Source: Bacillota bacterium
GTDB taxonomy: Bacteria; Bacillota; Clostridia; Oscillospirales; Oscillospiraceae
DNA: 16,974 nucleotides
Direction of reading: 5' to 3'
NCBI GenBank assembly: GCA_017861415.1
Contig: JAGFXS010000008.1
Coordinates: 1-16,974, forward strand
In this document: positions 1 to 6,857 of the stretch, in pieces
How positions within the stretch are numbered: position 1 is the first letter of the stretch
Layout: each line of letters starts with the position of its first letter
The notes under the pieces: model-generated
Databases searched by the model: none
What the model saw: only the letters and a program-made list of their open reading frames with translations
What the model was told of the DNA's origin: nothing
Program-made: the position numbers and the translations under genes

Positions 1-431
1 CCAGCTTCACCCTGCGGGCCTGCGGGGCCTGCTTCGCCCTGCGGGCCTGCTGGGCCAGTTTCGCCGGCCTCACCCTGAGCGCCTGCGGGGCCAGCTTCAC
101 CCTGAGGACCTGCGGGGCCTTGAGCACCAGTAGCACCTTGGATACCCTGCGGTCCCTGCGCACCTGCGGGACCTGCTTCACCCTGAGGGCCTGCGGGGCC
201 CTGAGCACCAGTAGCACCCTGGATACCCTGCGGTCCCTGAGCGCCTGCGGGACCTGCTTCACCCTGCGGGCCTGCAGGCCCCTGAGCACCGGTGGCTCCC
301 GGGATACCCTGCGGCCCTTGAGGACCTGAGGGACCGGAAGGCCCTTGCGGACCGGCAGGTCCCCTACAGCAATAATAACCGCAACAACGGTTGTTGTTGC
401 AAGTGTTGTTCCCAAACAAATTATTTTCCAT
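1..431 (-). CDS. Collagen-like (Gly-X-Y) surface protein, N-terminal part
   Basis: The reading frame is open from an ATG at 431 to the left edge, so only the first 143 codons are seen and the C-terminus is missing. AAGGAG lies 8 nt upstream of the ATG. The first 23 residues form a short head rich in Asn and Cys ([15 protein letters not shown]), with no obvious signal peptide. From about residue 24 the chain is uninterrupted Gly-X-Y triplets such as [19 protein letters not shown], with many Pro, Ala, Gln and Glu. Known families with this design are bacterial collagen-like proteins, including BclA-type exosporium filaments of spore formers, which add a globular C-terminal domain. A spore or cell-surface filament anchored or cross-linked by the Cys-rich head is my inference. 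The long perfect triplet run makes the collagen-like call firm; location and partner are not visible. Confidence 0.9.
   Translation of the reverse strand, partial: MENNLFGNNTCNNNRCCGYYCCRGPAGPQGPSGPSGPQGPQGIPGATGAQGPAGPQGEAGPAGAQGPQGIQGATGAQGPAGPQGEAGPAGAQGPQGIQGATGAQGPAGPQGEAGPAGAQGEAGETGPAGPQGEAGPAGPQGEA
121..363 (-). repeat. Three 81-bp tandem repeats within the collagen-like gene
   Basis: The segment starting TGAGCACC recurs at 121, 202 and 283, exactly 81 bp apart. Copies one and two are nearly identical; the third is more diverged but in register. Each encodes 27 residues (nine Gly-X-Y triplets), so gain or loss of units keeps frame. Less regular related units continue to the left edge. 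Confidence 0.85.
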
Positions 432-790
432 ATCCAAAACTCCTTAAACGAATGAAAACATGGCTAAGCACAAGTGCTTTCAATGCAGTATATGTCAAAG
501 TGTGTCGATGGGTGTTAGAGGTGTCGCATTAGAGTGTTGTTTAGACAAGGGGTGATAAAAAGAATTGGCGGCAATGAGCAAATATACTCACTGCCGCCGA
601 TAGGTTTATGCCTTTGCATTGAAAAAGAGAGAGAGAAAAAGAGAGAGAAAAAAGAGAGAGTGAAACAGATTGATGTTTAATTCTGTTTACAATAATATCT
701 TAGCAAGGATTTATGACAAAAATATGGGATTGAAATGAACAATTCGTGAATTTCACGTACAGTCTGAAAAGCTACGTTAAATTCCGTTGC
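432..790. other. Non-coding stretch between collagen-like and TolC-like genes
   Basis: These 359 bases hold no convincing gene. They contain the leader of the collagen-like gene (about 432-500), a terminator for the TolC-like gene (556-598), and a 40-nt tract of pure purines on the plus strand (621-660, alternating GA runs and A runs). The remaining AT-rich sequence next to the TolC-like stop shows nothing I can name. An 85-codon frame opening at 746 is antisense to the TolC-like gene for most of its length and has no ribosome site. Confidence 0.6.
556..598 (-). terminator. Intrinsic terminator after the TolC-like gene
   Basis: A 12-bp stem pairs 567-578 with 587-598 (one G:U pair) around an 8-nt loop. 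Read on the minus strand it is followed by AATTCTTTTT. It lies about 190 nt past the stop of the TolC-like gene, so that mRNA would carry a long 3' tail including the polypyrimidine tract. Confidence 0.65.
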
Positions 791-2041
791 CTATTCCACC
801 AATCCGTAGGTAACTGCACGCTCAAAACTCCGATAAGCGGCAAGAAGATTACGTTCAGCAGTGCTTGCTGCAGATTGTGCGGACTGCAAATCATTTTTGG
901 CTGTACTCAGGGCGGTATCGGAAATCTGGCCCAGTTTATGACGAAGCTGGGCAGCCTCGTAGGTCTGCTGCTGATAGGTCAGAGAGCTTCGTGCGGCGGT
1001 TAGGGTCTGTTGTGCGCCAGGAATTGCTAGATACAGGTTCCGGAATGAAAGCTCAAAATTCTTGACTGTGGACTCATGGGTAAACACGGCCGATTGATAG
1101 GTCTGTTCCGCAACCTTGTACTTTTCAGAAAAAGAAGAGTTCCCTGAGACATCATCCCAATCTTCTTTGGCGTCTTCCAGAGCCTTGTCAGCGGCGTAGA
1201 TGGCGGCACTTTTCGTCTTGGCAGTATTCAGAGAGGCTTCATATTCCTGGGCCGCCAGAGCAAGCTGATTCTTGGAGACTGGGGGAAGGGGAGCGAGAGT
1301 AATGTCACCCGAAATCTTTTCTCCCAACATGTTTTCCAGGGTAGCTTTCATATTCTTGATACCAAGCTCAAGGGTAGCTGCCTGACTTTTGGTAGACTGG
1401 TAGGTTGATTGTATTTGCTGTAGGGTGAGTGCAGAAACCTGCCCTAGCTCATGGCGAAGGGTCATTTCCGACAGCGTGGCCTCCAAAGTAGTGAGGGCAT
1501 TGTTCAGGTCAGCTAGGTTGGATTCGTAAGTGAGAATGTTCAAGTAAAGCCCCTCCGCACCGGCAATGATCTGCCACATGGCGCTGGCCATCTGACGACG
1601 AAGCAGCTCTATGGATTTATCATAATTTTCCGGTTTGAGCGCCTCCAGCTGATCAGAAAGGGAATTGGCGGTAGCCTTCAATTGAGAAGCAGTCACTTGA
1701 GATTGGACATCCGGACGGCTTCCCAGAAACCAAGCGTACTCTGTAGCGCCATTGATGGCATCCAGCATGTCCTCATAAGCGCGCTCCCGATTGACAATTG
1801 TCTGAGAATTCAATGTGGCCTGGAGAGAGCGGACCGCGGAATTTTTCTCTCGCAGCCGGGACTCCAGGTTCTGAAGAGAGACAGTGCCCGCCGCATCAGG
1901 AACCGCAGGACGGGCTTCCCCGGTAATGGATAGAGGGATGCTATTTGGTCGTACATTCCCTAAATAAACACCCAAGGCGGGGGTGGTCAGACAAGTAAGC
2001 ATAAGGCCTGCGGTACAGAGGGCTAAGAGAGCTCGTTTCAT
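791..2041 (-). CDS. Secreted coiled-coil TolC-family-like protein
   Basis: The product is 416 residues when started at the ATG at 2041, which has GAGGAG 9 nt upstream; an in-frame GTG at 2047 is too close to that site. Residues 1-25 are a typical signal peptide (MKR then a Leu/Ala-rich core ending near ALG). The rest is almost all helical, with long Gln/Ala/Leu/Ser-rich heptad stretches and two similar halves, for example LTLQQIQSTYQSTKSQAA and ALSTAKNDLQSAQSAAST. That two-fold helical-hairpin repeat is the hallmark of TolC/OprM-type proteins. Clostridial genomes carry such proteins although they lack a conventional outer membrane, so a role as a cell-wall-spanning or adhesin-like exported protein is inference. 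No transporter or membrane-fusion gene adjoins it. A weak TTGACC-18-CATAAC promoter lies at 2073-2102. Confidence 0.7.
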   Translation of the reverse strand: MKRALLALCTAGLMLTCLTTPALGVYLGNVRPNSIPLSITGEARPAVPDAAGTVSLQNLESRLREKNSAVRSLQATLNSQTIVNRERAYEDMLDAINGATEYAWFLGSRPDVQSQVTASQLKATANSLSDQLEALKPENYDKSIELLRRQMASAMWQIIAGAEGLYLNILTYESNLADLNNALTTLEATLSEMTLRHELGQVSALTLQQIQSTYQSTKSQAATLELGIKNMKATLENMLGEKISGDITLAPLPPVSKNQLALAAQEYEASLNTAKTKSAAIYAADKALEDAKEDWDDVSGNSSFSEKYKVAEQTYQSAVFTHESTVKNFELSFRNLYLAIPGAQQTLTAARSSLTYQQQTYEAAQLRHKLGQISDTALSTAKNDLQSAQSAASTAERNLLAAYRSFERAVTYGLVE

Positions 2042-2072
2042 AATCACAGTCTCCTCGGTGGGGGTATCATTG

Positions 2073-2102
2073 GTTATGTAGTGCCAAAATTATAACGGTC
2101 AA
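2073..2102 (-). promoter_or_regulatory. Possible promoter of the TolC-like gene
   Basis: On the minus strand TTGACC (2097-2102) is followed after 18 nt by CATAAC (2073-2078). A perfect TATAAT is also present at 2089-2094 but has no good -35 partner. Which of the two is used cannot be decided by eye. Confidence 0.3.
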
Positions 2103-2155
2103 TTATGAAGAATTCGTGAACAAATGAAAATAATATTAGGGATATAGTTCCATTC

Positions 2156-2776
2156 TCAGTCTGCATCCTCGGCGGGGATGGCCAAAGACATGATAGAAAG
2201 CTCGAAGGCGGTACGCTCGATGGAGTCTTCCCCTGTGCTTTTGGTGTACACCCGACTTTGAAGACGGCCCTCCAATCGTATAGGATCCCCCACCTCGAGC
2301 TGGGAACAGAAGGCGGCCAGGGAACCCCATGCGATGCAGGGGAGGTAGTCTGCCCTGCGGTATTTACGATTAACCGCTAAAAGTAGGTCGCAGATATCCC
2401 GGCCTAGGGGGGTGCGCCGCAGGATGGGCTTTTTACACAGTACACCGTTTAAAAAAACTTGATTGCAGGGTTCCTCCTCCGATGGGGAGAGGGTTTTAGC
2501 ATAGAGGGTAATGACCAGCCTGCTTCCGCTGCCGCTCCGATTGTTGAAAGACCGGACTTCCCCTAGTACTTCCACGAAAAGGCCGGGCGACAAAGGGCAG
2601 CTATCCAATAGAGGCTGGGGGAGCATGATATTGAGCCTGTCCTCTCTGCCGGAAAGGCGAGGGACACAGAGGGGGAAACGGTAAAAGTCGATGCCGTGTA
2701 CTTTGTGGGAGAAACTTGGCGTTTCCTCTACCACACCGCGCAGGATTGCCCGGTTTTCGTTCTGATTCATTTGCAT
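2156..2776 (-). CDS. SSB-like protein with two OB folds
   Basis: The start is the ATG at 2776, with GGAGG 8 nt upstream; a longer open frame reaching 2953 is not preceded by a ribosome site and overlaps other signals. The 206-residue product has two similar halves: residues about 9-96 (NRAILRGVVEETP to RLVITLYAK) and about 105-197 (NQVFLNGVLCKKPIL to ERTAFELSIMSLA). The second half matches the single-stranded-DNA-binding protein pattern well (LAVNRKYRRADYLPCIAWG, then GDPIRLEGRLQSRVY). The first half is more diverged. Such duplicated-OB proteins are usually annotated as single-stranded DNA-binding protein in Clostridia. The C-terminus ends AEDAD, acidic but without the DDDIPF-type tip of canonical SSB. 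It is probably an accessory DNA-binding protein and not the main SSB. It is divergent from the SRP RNA-dnaX block. Confidence 0.75.
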   Translation of the reverse strand: MQMNQNENRAILRGVVEETPSFSHKVHGIDFYRFPLCVPRLSGREDRLNIMLPQPLLDSCPLSPGLFVEVLGEVRSFNNRSGSGSRLVITLYAKTLSPSEEEPCNQVFLNGVLCKKPILRRTPLGRDICDLLLAVNRKYRRADYLPCIAWGSLAAFCSQLEVGDPIRLEGRLQSRVYTKSTGEDSIERTAFELSIMSLAIPAEDAD

Positions 2777-2943
2777 AGACACACCCTCCAATGTTGGTTT
2801 AGCTGATTTATATGCCCCGTGGGTCAAGCATATGTCAGCAAACCCGTCGCCCCTGCCAAAAGATTTGCCCAGGGGGGATACGATGGAGGAGCTTGGGGTG
2901 CAGCGAATTTGGTGGCGGTACAAATAAAAATCGAAAAGCAATA

Positions 2944-2972
2944 TTGATTCCAAACAAAAAATGTTGTATGAT
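2944..2972 (+). promoter_or_regulatory. Sigma-A type promoter of the SRP RNA gene
   Basis: TTGATT (2944-2949) and TATGAT (2967-2972) are separated by 17 nt. Transcription would begin near 2979, which is where the SRP RNA fold starts. Confidence 0.75.
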
Positions 2973-2978
2973 AAAGTC

Positions 2979-3320
2979 TAAAGCCTGCCGGGTGAAGGTC
3001 ATCGACCCGGAGCATGGCCGCACTAGTCGGGGAGTTAGCGGTGCCCTAGTCCTGCAATCCGCTACAGCAGGGATGAATCCCGGCCCCCGGATGCATATTG
3101 TTTTGTCAGTTGCCGATAAGTAGTGATGATAAGCCGGTCCTACGCAACGTGGTCCTGTGAACCGTGTCAGGTGGGGAACCAAGCAGCACTAAGCAGACTG
3201 CTGCGTGTGCCGTAGGAGCGCCGGTTTTGAACTGGCTGTCGGAGAGGCGGAGATAATATGTACTTCAAAGGCCGGTGTGCGGTCATGCTTTGTGTCGATG
3301 AATCTGGTTAGGCTATTTTT
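2979..3320 (+). ncRNA. ffs: Signal recognition particle RNA, large bacterial type
   Basis: This is the RNA scaffold of the signal recognition particle, which binds Ffh and targets nascent membrane and secreted proteins. The apical helix-8 motif is at 3166-3185 (GTCAGGTGGGGAACCAAGCA), followed by GCACTAAG. The 5' Alu domain is recognisable by CTAGTCGGGGAGTTAGCGGT (3023-3042) and by the hairpin CCTGC...GCAGG with AATCCGCTAC in its loop (3051-3071). Long-range pairs of the central helix are visible, for example GGTCCTACG near 3136 with CGTAGGA at 3211. The ends are inferred: AGCCT at 2982-2986 can pair with AGGCT at 3310-3314, followed by five T (3316-3320) that would act as terminator. That gives about 340 nt, within the range of large-type bacterial SRP RNAs. 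dnaX starts 35 nt downstream, an arrangement also known in Bacillus subtilis. Confidence 0.88.
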
Positions 3321-3355
3321 GTTATGAAACTTGCCGCCGGGCGGATGGGGGAGGA

Positions 3356-5035
3356 ATGGCATTGTATCGGGCGTTGTATCGTAAATGGCGACCCCGCACC
3401 TTTGACGAAGTGGTAGGGCAGACCCATATAACCGATACCCTGAAGCGTCAGGTGGAAACCGGGCGACTGTCCCATGCCTATCTCTTCACAGGTACACGGG
3501 GGACGGGCAAGACCTCTTGTGCCAAAATTCTGTCCCGGGCGGTGAACTGTGAGGCCCCTGTGGGAGGGAACCCCTGCAACGTCTGCCCGTCCTGTATAGG
3601 AATTGAAGCCGGTTCCATTCTAGATGTTCTGGAGCTGGACGCGGCCTCCAATAACGGCGTGGATCAGGTTCGCGCCTTGCGAGACGAGGCGATCTATACC
3701 CCTGCGGCAGTGAAAAAGCGGGTTTACATTGTGGACGAGGTGCATATGCTCTCCACTGCGGCCTTCAACGCGCTACTAAAGATTTTGGAGGAGCCGCCCC
3801 CCCACCTGATGTTCATCCTGGCTACCACGGAGCTGCATAAAGTGCCCGCCACCATCAAGTCTCGGTGTCAGCAGTTTTCCTTCAAGCGCATTCGTCCAAA
3901 GGAAATTGTTTCGCAGCTCCATAAGATTGCGGGAGAAGAAGGAGTTGCTCTCACGGAAGAAGCTGCTCTCCTGCTGGCTCGCTTGGCGGATGGGGGCCTG
4001 CGCGATGCGCTGTCCCTTTTGGATCAGTGCCTTGGTGGGGAAACGGCCCTGGAAGAGGAGCGGATCCTCCGGGTGCTGGGCCTTGCGGGGAATTTGGAGA
4101 TTACTCGGCTGATGGAGGAGATTCTGGGGCAGGAAACGGCAGCGGCCTTGGCTCGATTGGGTGCACTGTATCAGGATGGCCGGGACATGGGTGCCCTACT
4201 GGGGGAACTGTCCGGCCTGACCCGTGACCTTTTGATTTGTAAAACAGCTCCCGGCGGAGACGCATTGTTGACGGGTGGCTTTGAAGATCGCGTGCTGCGG
4301 GCTCTATCAGAGGGTGTCACCCCGGGAGAGCTGGTGCAGATGCTGGGTATTCTGCAATCTGCCTCCGCTGACCTGTACCGAAGCAGTAACCGTAGGACAG
4401 ACGCCGAGCTTTGTGTCGTTCGGCTATGCCGCCGGGCGGAGGCTCTGGATGCGGCTGGATTGGCCGCCAGGCTGGAGCGATTGGAGGCCAGAGGGGGAAA
4501 TGGTGTTCCACTTGCCCCTGTGAGTGCGCCCCCAGAGCAGGCGGTTGTCAGACCGAGGCCGGTTACCCATGCTGCATCGCCGATGCCGGAGGATCTGCCC
4601 CCTTGGGAGGAAGCAACCGCCGATAAGCCAGTGTCCGAACCGCCGGAGTGCAGAAGCTCCGAGCAAATGCCTGACACAACAAAGCCTGTAGCCTCTGTAG
4701 CGGTAATAAAAGAAGAGACCTCTCCTGAGGGGGAGAGTTGGGCGGGTTTTTTAGCGGCCCTTCGCGGCAAGCTGCCTCCATCGGAGTATACTTTTATCAA
4801 AAAACCCGAGTTTGCCTCCGGTGTGTTTGAGGATCGACACCTGCGTGTGGTGGTGGACTCGGAAATGACCAAGAATATGCTGGGAAAGCCGGAGACGCTC
4901 CATCGGTTGGAGGAGACTGCAAGAGCTTATACCGGACGGGCTTTGCGGGTTTCTGTGGAGATTCGTGAGGCAGAAGATAAACTGGGGCATTTGCTGAAAG
5001 TGGGCAGGCAGTTTGGTAATGTAACCATTAAATAA
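3356..5035 (+). CDS. dnaX: DNA polymerase III subunit gamma/tau
   Basis: DnaX is the clamp-loader ATPase of the replisome. The 559 residues show all marks of the family: N-terminal YRALYRKWRPRTFDEVVGQ, Walker A GTRGTGKT (46-53), the four zinc-binding Cys (65, 74, 77, 80), Walker B VYIVDEVH (123-130), sensor 1 LATT (155-158) and the SRC arginine motif (169-171). A Pro/Glu-rich linker (about 380-455) leads to a tau-like C-terminal domain from about SWAGFLAAL onward. The start is uncertain: GGAGG ends only one base before the ATG at 3356, whereas a TTG two codons later (3362) lies 7 nt from it and would give MYRALYRKW, similar to many homologues. I see no run suited to programmed frameshifting. 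Transcription probably comes through the SRP RNA promoter. ybaB follows after 88 nt. Confidence 0.97.
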   Translation: MALYRALYRKWRPRTFDEVVGQTHITDTLKRQVETGRLSHAYLFTGTRGTGKTSCAKILSRAVNCEAPVGGNPCNVCPSCIGIEAGSILDVLELDAASNNGVDQVRALRDEAIYTPAAVKKRVYIVDEVHMLSTAAFNALLKILEEPPPHLMFILATTELHKVPATIKSRCQQFSFKRIRPKEIVSQLHKIAGEEGVALTEEAALLLARLADGGLRDALSLLDQCLGGETALEEERILRVLGLAGNLEITRLMEEILGQETAAALARLGALYQDGRDMGALLGELSGLTRDLLICKTAPGGDALLTGGFEDRVLRALSEGVTPGELVQMLGILQSASADLYRSSNRRTDAELCVVRLCRRAEALDAAGLAARLERLEARGGNGVPLAPVSAPPEQAVVRPRPVTHAASPMPEDLPPWEEATADKPVSEPPECRSSEQMPDTTKPVASVAVIKEETSPEGESWAGFLAALRGKLPPSEYTFIKKPEFASGVFEDRHLRVVVDSEMTKNMLGKPETLHRLEETARAYTGRALRVSVEIREAEDKLGHLLKVGRQFGNVTIK

Positions 5036-5123
5036 ACCCTGCTATGATACGGTGTGGGCCGCAATGGAATAGCCTTGCGGTATGTTTCCGGGATAAACGT
5101 ATGATTTAAGAGGAGGATATTCG

Positions 5124-5495
5124 ATGGCAAAGGGATATGGACGTCCGCCTATGGGCCGCAAGGGCGGCGGTATGGGTGGCGGTATGGGCGGCCTGAACAT
5201 GGACATGATCAAGCAGGCTCAGAAGATGCAGCAGGAAATGGAAAAACTACAGGCAGAGCTGCAGGAGAAGGAGTATACTGCCACGGCTGGTGGCGGTGCG
5301 GTAACGGCAACCGTGACCGGGAAGCACGTGCTCACCAAGCTGGAAATTGACCCGGATGCCGTGGATCCTGACGATGTGGAAATGCTTCAAGATATGGTGA
5401 TCGCCGCGGTCAACGAGGCGAATCGTAACGCCGCCACCGAGATGAGTGAGAACATGGGCAAGATCACCGGGGGCCTGAATATGCCTTCTTTCTAA
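5124..5495 (+). CDS. ybaB: YbaB/EbfC-family nucleoid-associated protein
   Basis: The 123-residue product is a small DNA-binding protein of the YbaB/EbfC family, which forms a dimer and binds DNA as a nucleoid-associated protein. The core runs from NMDMIKQAQKMQQEMEKLQ to the end, with the typical VTATVTGKHVLTKLEIDP and VNEANRNAATEMSENMGKITGGL. The first 24 residues are a Gly/Met/basic extension (MGRKGGGMGGGMGG), found in several clostridial homologues. AGGAGG stands 7 nt before the ATG. It is placed directly behind dnaX as in most bacteria, but the usual third gene, recR, does not follow: a terminator comes 30 nt after the stop. Confidence 0.95.
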   Translation: MAKGYGRPPMGRKGGGMGGGMGGLNMDMIKQAQKMQQEMEKLQAELQEKEYTATAGGGAVTATVTGKHVLTKLEIDPDAVDPDDVEMLQDMVIAAVNEANRNAATEMSENMGKITGGLNMPSF

Positions 5496-5525
5496 ATGCC
5501 CTGAATACGATATTTTGACAAGCAA

Positions 5526-5563
5526 CAACCACCCGCCGTTCGTTGGCGGGTGGTTGACTTTTT
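5526..5563 (+). terminator. Intrinsic terminator of the SRP RNA-dnaX-ybaB unit
   Basis: A perfect 12-bp stem (CAACCACCCGCC, 5526-5537, with 5545-5556) encloses a 7-nt loop and is followed by ACTTTTT. It lies between the convergent ybaB and CAP-protein genes; the minus-strand tail (TTGCTTGT) is only moderately U-rich, so weaker termination in that direction is possible. Confidence 0.9.
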
Positions 5564-5587
5564 GCGTTTAATTTGCGTGGTATGGGA

Positions 5588-6661
5588 TCAGCCGGTGAAG
5601 AGCTGTGTCCAATAGTTGCCGTTCTGAACATAACCGACGCCGATTTCGGTATAAGTGCTCTTTAAGATGTTTTCGCGGTGACCCTGGGAATTCATCCAGC
5701 CTTCCACAACGGCGGCAGGAGTGGCGTAGCCATAGGCGATGTTTTCGCCGGCGGTGCGGTAGGTTACACCGAACTGACGCAGCATATCAAAGGGGGAACC
5801 GTAGGTAGGGCTCTGGTGGGCAAAGTAGCCTTTGTCCAGCATATCCTGGGATTTAGTCCGTGCAATCTCACTGAGCTGTGCGTTGGCTTTGAGTGCATTC
5901 AGACCGTTGCTGGTACGGATCTCGTTGACCAGGTTGATGACTTCCATCTCATAGGCGGAAATTCCGCTGGGGGTCTCAGCCACGGGGGTTTCCTTCACAG
6001 GGGTGGTGACCACGGGAGTTTCCTTCACGGGGGTGGTGACCACAGGAGTTTCCTTCACGGGGGTGGTGACCACGGGGGTTTCCTTCACAGGGGATGTAAC
6101 AGCGGGGGTCTTATCGCAGGAGTTTCCGGTGCAGGATGTATCGCTGCAGTTATTACCTGTGCAGGTATTTTTCGCACAGCTGTTTCCGGTACAGGAAGTT
6201 ACATTACAGGTATTCCCCGTGCAGGGCGCCTTCGTGGTGGCATTTCCGGTGCAGGGAGCCTTCGCGCTAGTACTGTCGGTGGTGGCAGTCTTCACGACGG
6301 TATTATTGGCGGTGGCAGCCTTCACGCTGGTGTTATCGGCGGTGGTAGCCTTTACGACGGTATTTTTGGTGCAGGGAGCCTTCACGCTGGTGCTGTCGGT
6401 GGTGGCAGCCTTCACAACAGATTTTACGGCACTGGGAAGTTTCGCCGTGTTGCAATCCTTGCTCACAAGCCAAGGAAGCTTGATTTCGCAGTTGCTACCG
6501 GTCTGAACAGAAAAGATTTGGTTCAGCAGAGCGGTGCAATCGAAGGACTTCTGAGAAGCTGCGGTTACAGTCGGGCATGTACTAGCACTTGCACTGGCGC
6601 TCATCGTCAGCATGGCAACGACAAACAGGGCGGATAGGAACTTGTAATAATGTTTTTTCAT
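5588..6661 (-). CDS. Secreted CAP-domain (SCP/PR-1, YkwD-like) protein with repeat linker
   Basis: The start is the ATG at 6661 with AGGAGG 7 nt upstream; a 17-codon upstream extension of the frame lacks support. The 357-residue product has a signal peptide (MKKHYYKFLSALFVVAML, cleavage near SASAS), an N-terminal segment with five Cys, a repetitive linker (81-230), and a C-terminal CAP domain (about 234-357). The CAP domain carries the expected ARTKSQDML, FAHQSP, GENIAYG and GHRENIL motifs, with the His residues (282, 328) usually lining the cavity. CAP domains of this type occur in many spore formers; their biochemical role in bacteria is mostly unknown. The linker has fifteen 10-residue units of three kinds: Thr/Ala/Lys-rich, Cys-rich (CTGN), and VKETPVVTTP. 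Extracellular or spore-surface location is inferred from the signal peptide and composition. Confidence 0.92.
   Translation of the reverse strand: MKKHYYKFLSALFVVAMLTMSASASASTCPTVTAASQKSFDCTALLNQIFSVQTGSNCEIKLPWLVSKDCNTAKLPSAVKSVVKAATTDSTSVKAPCTKNTVVKATTADNTSVKAATANNTVVKTATTDSTSAKAPCTGNATTKAPCTGNTCNVTSCTGNSCAKNTCTGNNCSDTSCTGNSCDKTPAVTSPVKETPVVTTPVKETPVVTTPVKETPVVTTPVKETPVAETPSGISAYEMEVINLVNEIRTSNGLNALKANAQLSEIARTKSQDMLDKGYFAHQSPTYGSPFDMLRQFGVTYRTAGENIAYGYATPAAVVEGWMNSQGHRENILKSTYTEIGVGYVQNGNYWTQLFTG
5972..6421 (-). repeat. Array of fifteen 30-bp units encoding a decapeptide linker
   Basis: Residues 81-230 of the CAP protein divide exactly into fifteen 10-residue units without a gap. Units 1-7 are of the type TSVKAATANN or TSAKAPCTGN; units 8-10 are of the type SCAKNTCTGN; units 12-15 are PVKETPVVTT or close variants. 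Unit 11 (SCDKTPAVTS) is a junction. The nucleotide sequence of the Pro-type units (5972-6091) is nearly identical, showing recent duplication. Confidence 0.85.
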
Positions 6662-6680
6662 GGTAATTCCTCCTGAAGAC

Positions 6681-6709
6681 AGAATACTGACTCTTTTTCC
6701 AAAACTCAA
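6681..6709 (-). promoter_or_regulatory. Sigma-A type promoter of the CAP-protein gene
   Basis: On the minus strand TTGAGT (6704-6709) and TATTCT (6681-6686) are separated by 17 nt, some 20 nt ahead of the start codon. Confidence 0.6.
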
Positions 6710-6857
6710 CAAACAAATCTTGGAAGACTCCTGGAAGAATAAGGATAATTTCAGAAAAGAAAAGCTAAATGTCTTGAAAACACTACGTTTCTGTTACTGA
6801 ATTGATACCGATTTGTCACTATTGTGCCCAAGAATTGGTATCGGTAGGAAGGGAACT

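Noticed and set aside
120..329. Plus-strand frame with repeated [14 protein letters not shown]
   Set aside because: It is the antisense reading of the Gly-X-Y repeats.
1..363. Regularly spaced repeats as a CRISPR array
   Set aside because: The units are contiguous, of 81 bp, and encode Gly-X-Y triplets in one frame; there are no spacers.
2812..3182. Open frames on both strands over 2812-3182
   Set aside because: They cover the SRP RNA gene and its promoter and show no protein-like composition.
4795..4806. Run of six A in dnaX as a frameshift site for making the gamma form
   Set aside because: The run is short, lies near the end of the gene within the tau-like domain, and no stimulatory hairpin or early stop is evident.
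4171..4872. A 233-codon minus-strand frame inside dnaX
   Set aside because: It is Ser/Arg-rich, antisense to the conserved dnaX frame and lacks a start signal.
5678..6637. A 319-codon open frame on the plus strand opposite the CAP-protein gene
   Set aside because: It is the antisense of the repetitive linker, Gly/His-rich by composition, and has no ribosome site; the minus-strand frame has signal peptide, domain and promoter.
6803..6853. Inverted sequence TACCGAT...ATCGGTA after the ZIP gene as a terminator
   Set aside because: Only 6-7 pairs, a loop of more than 20 nt and no T run; two alternative pairings are equally good.
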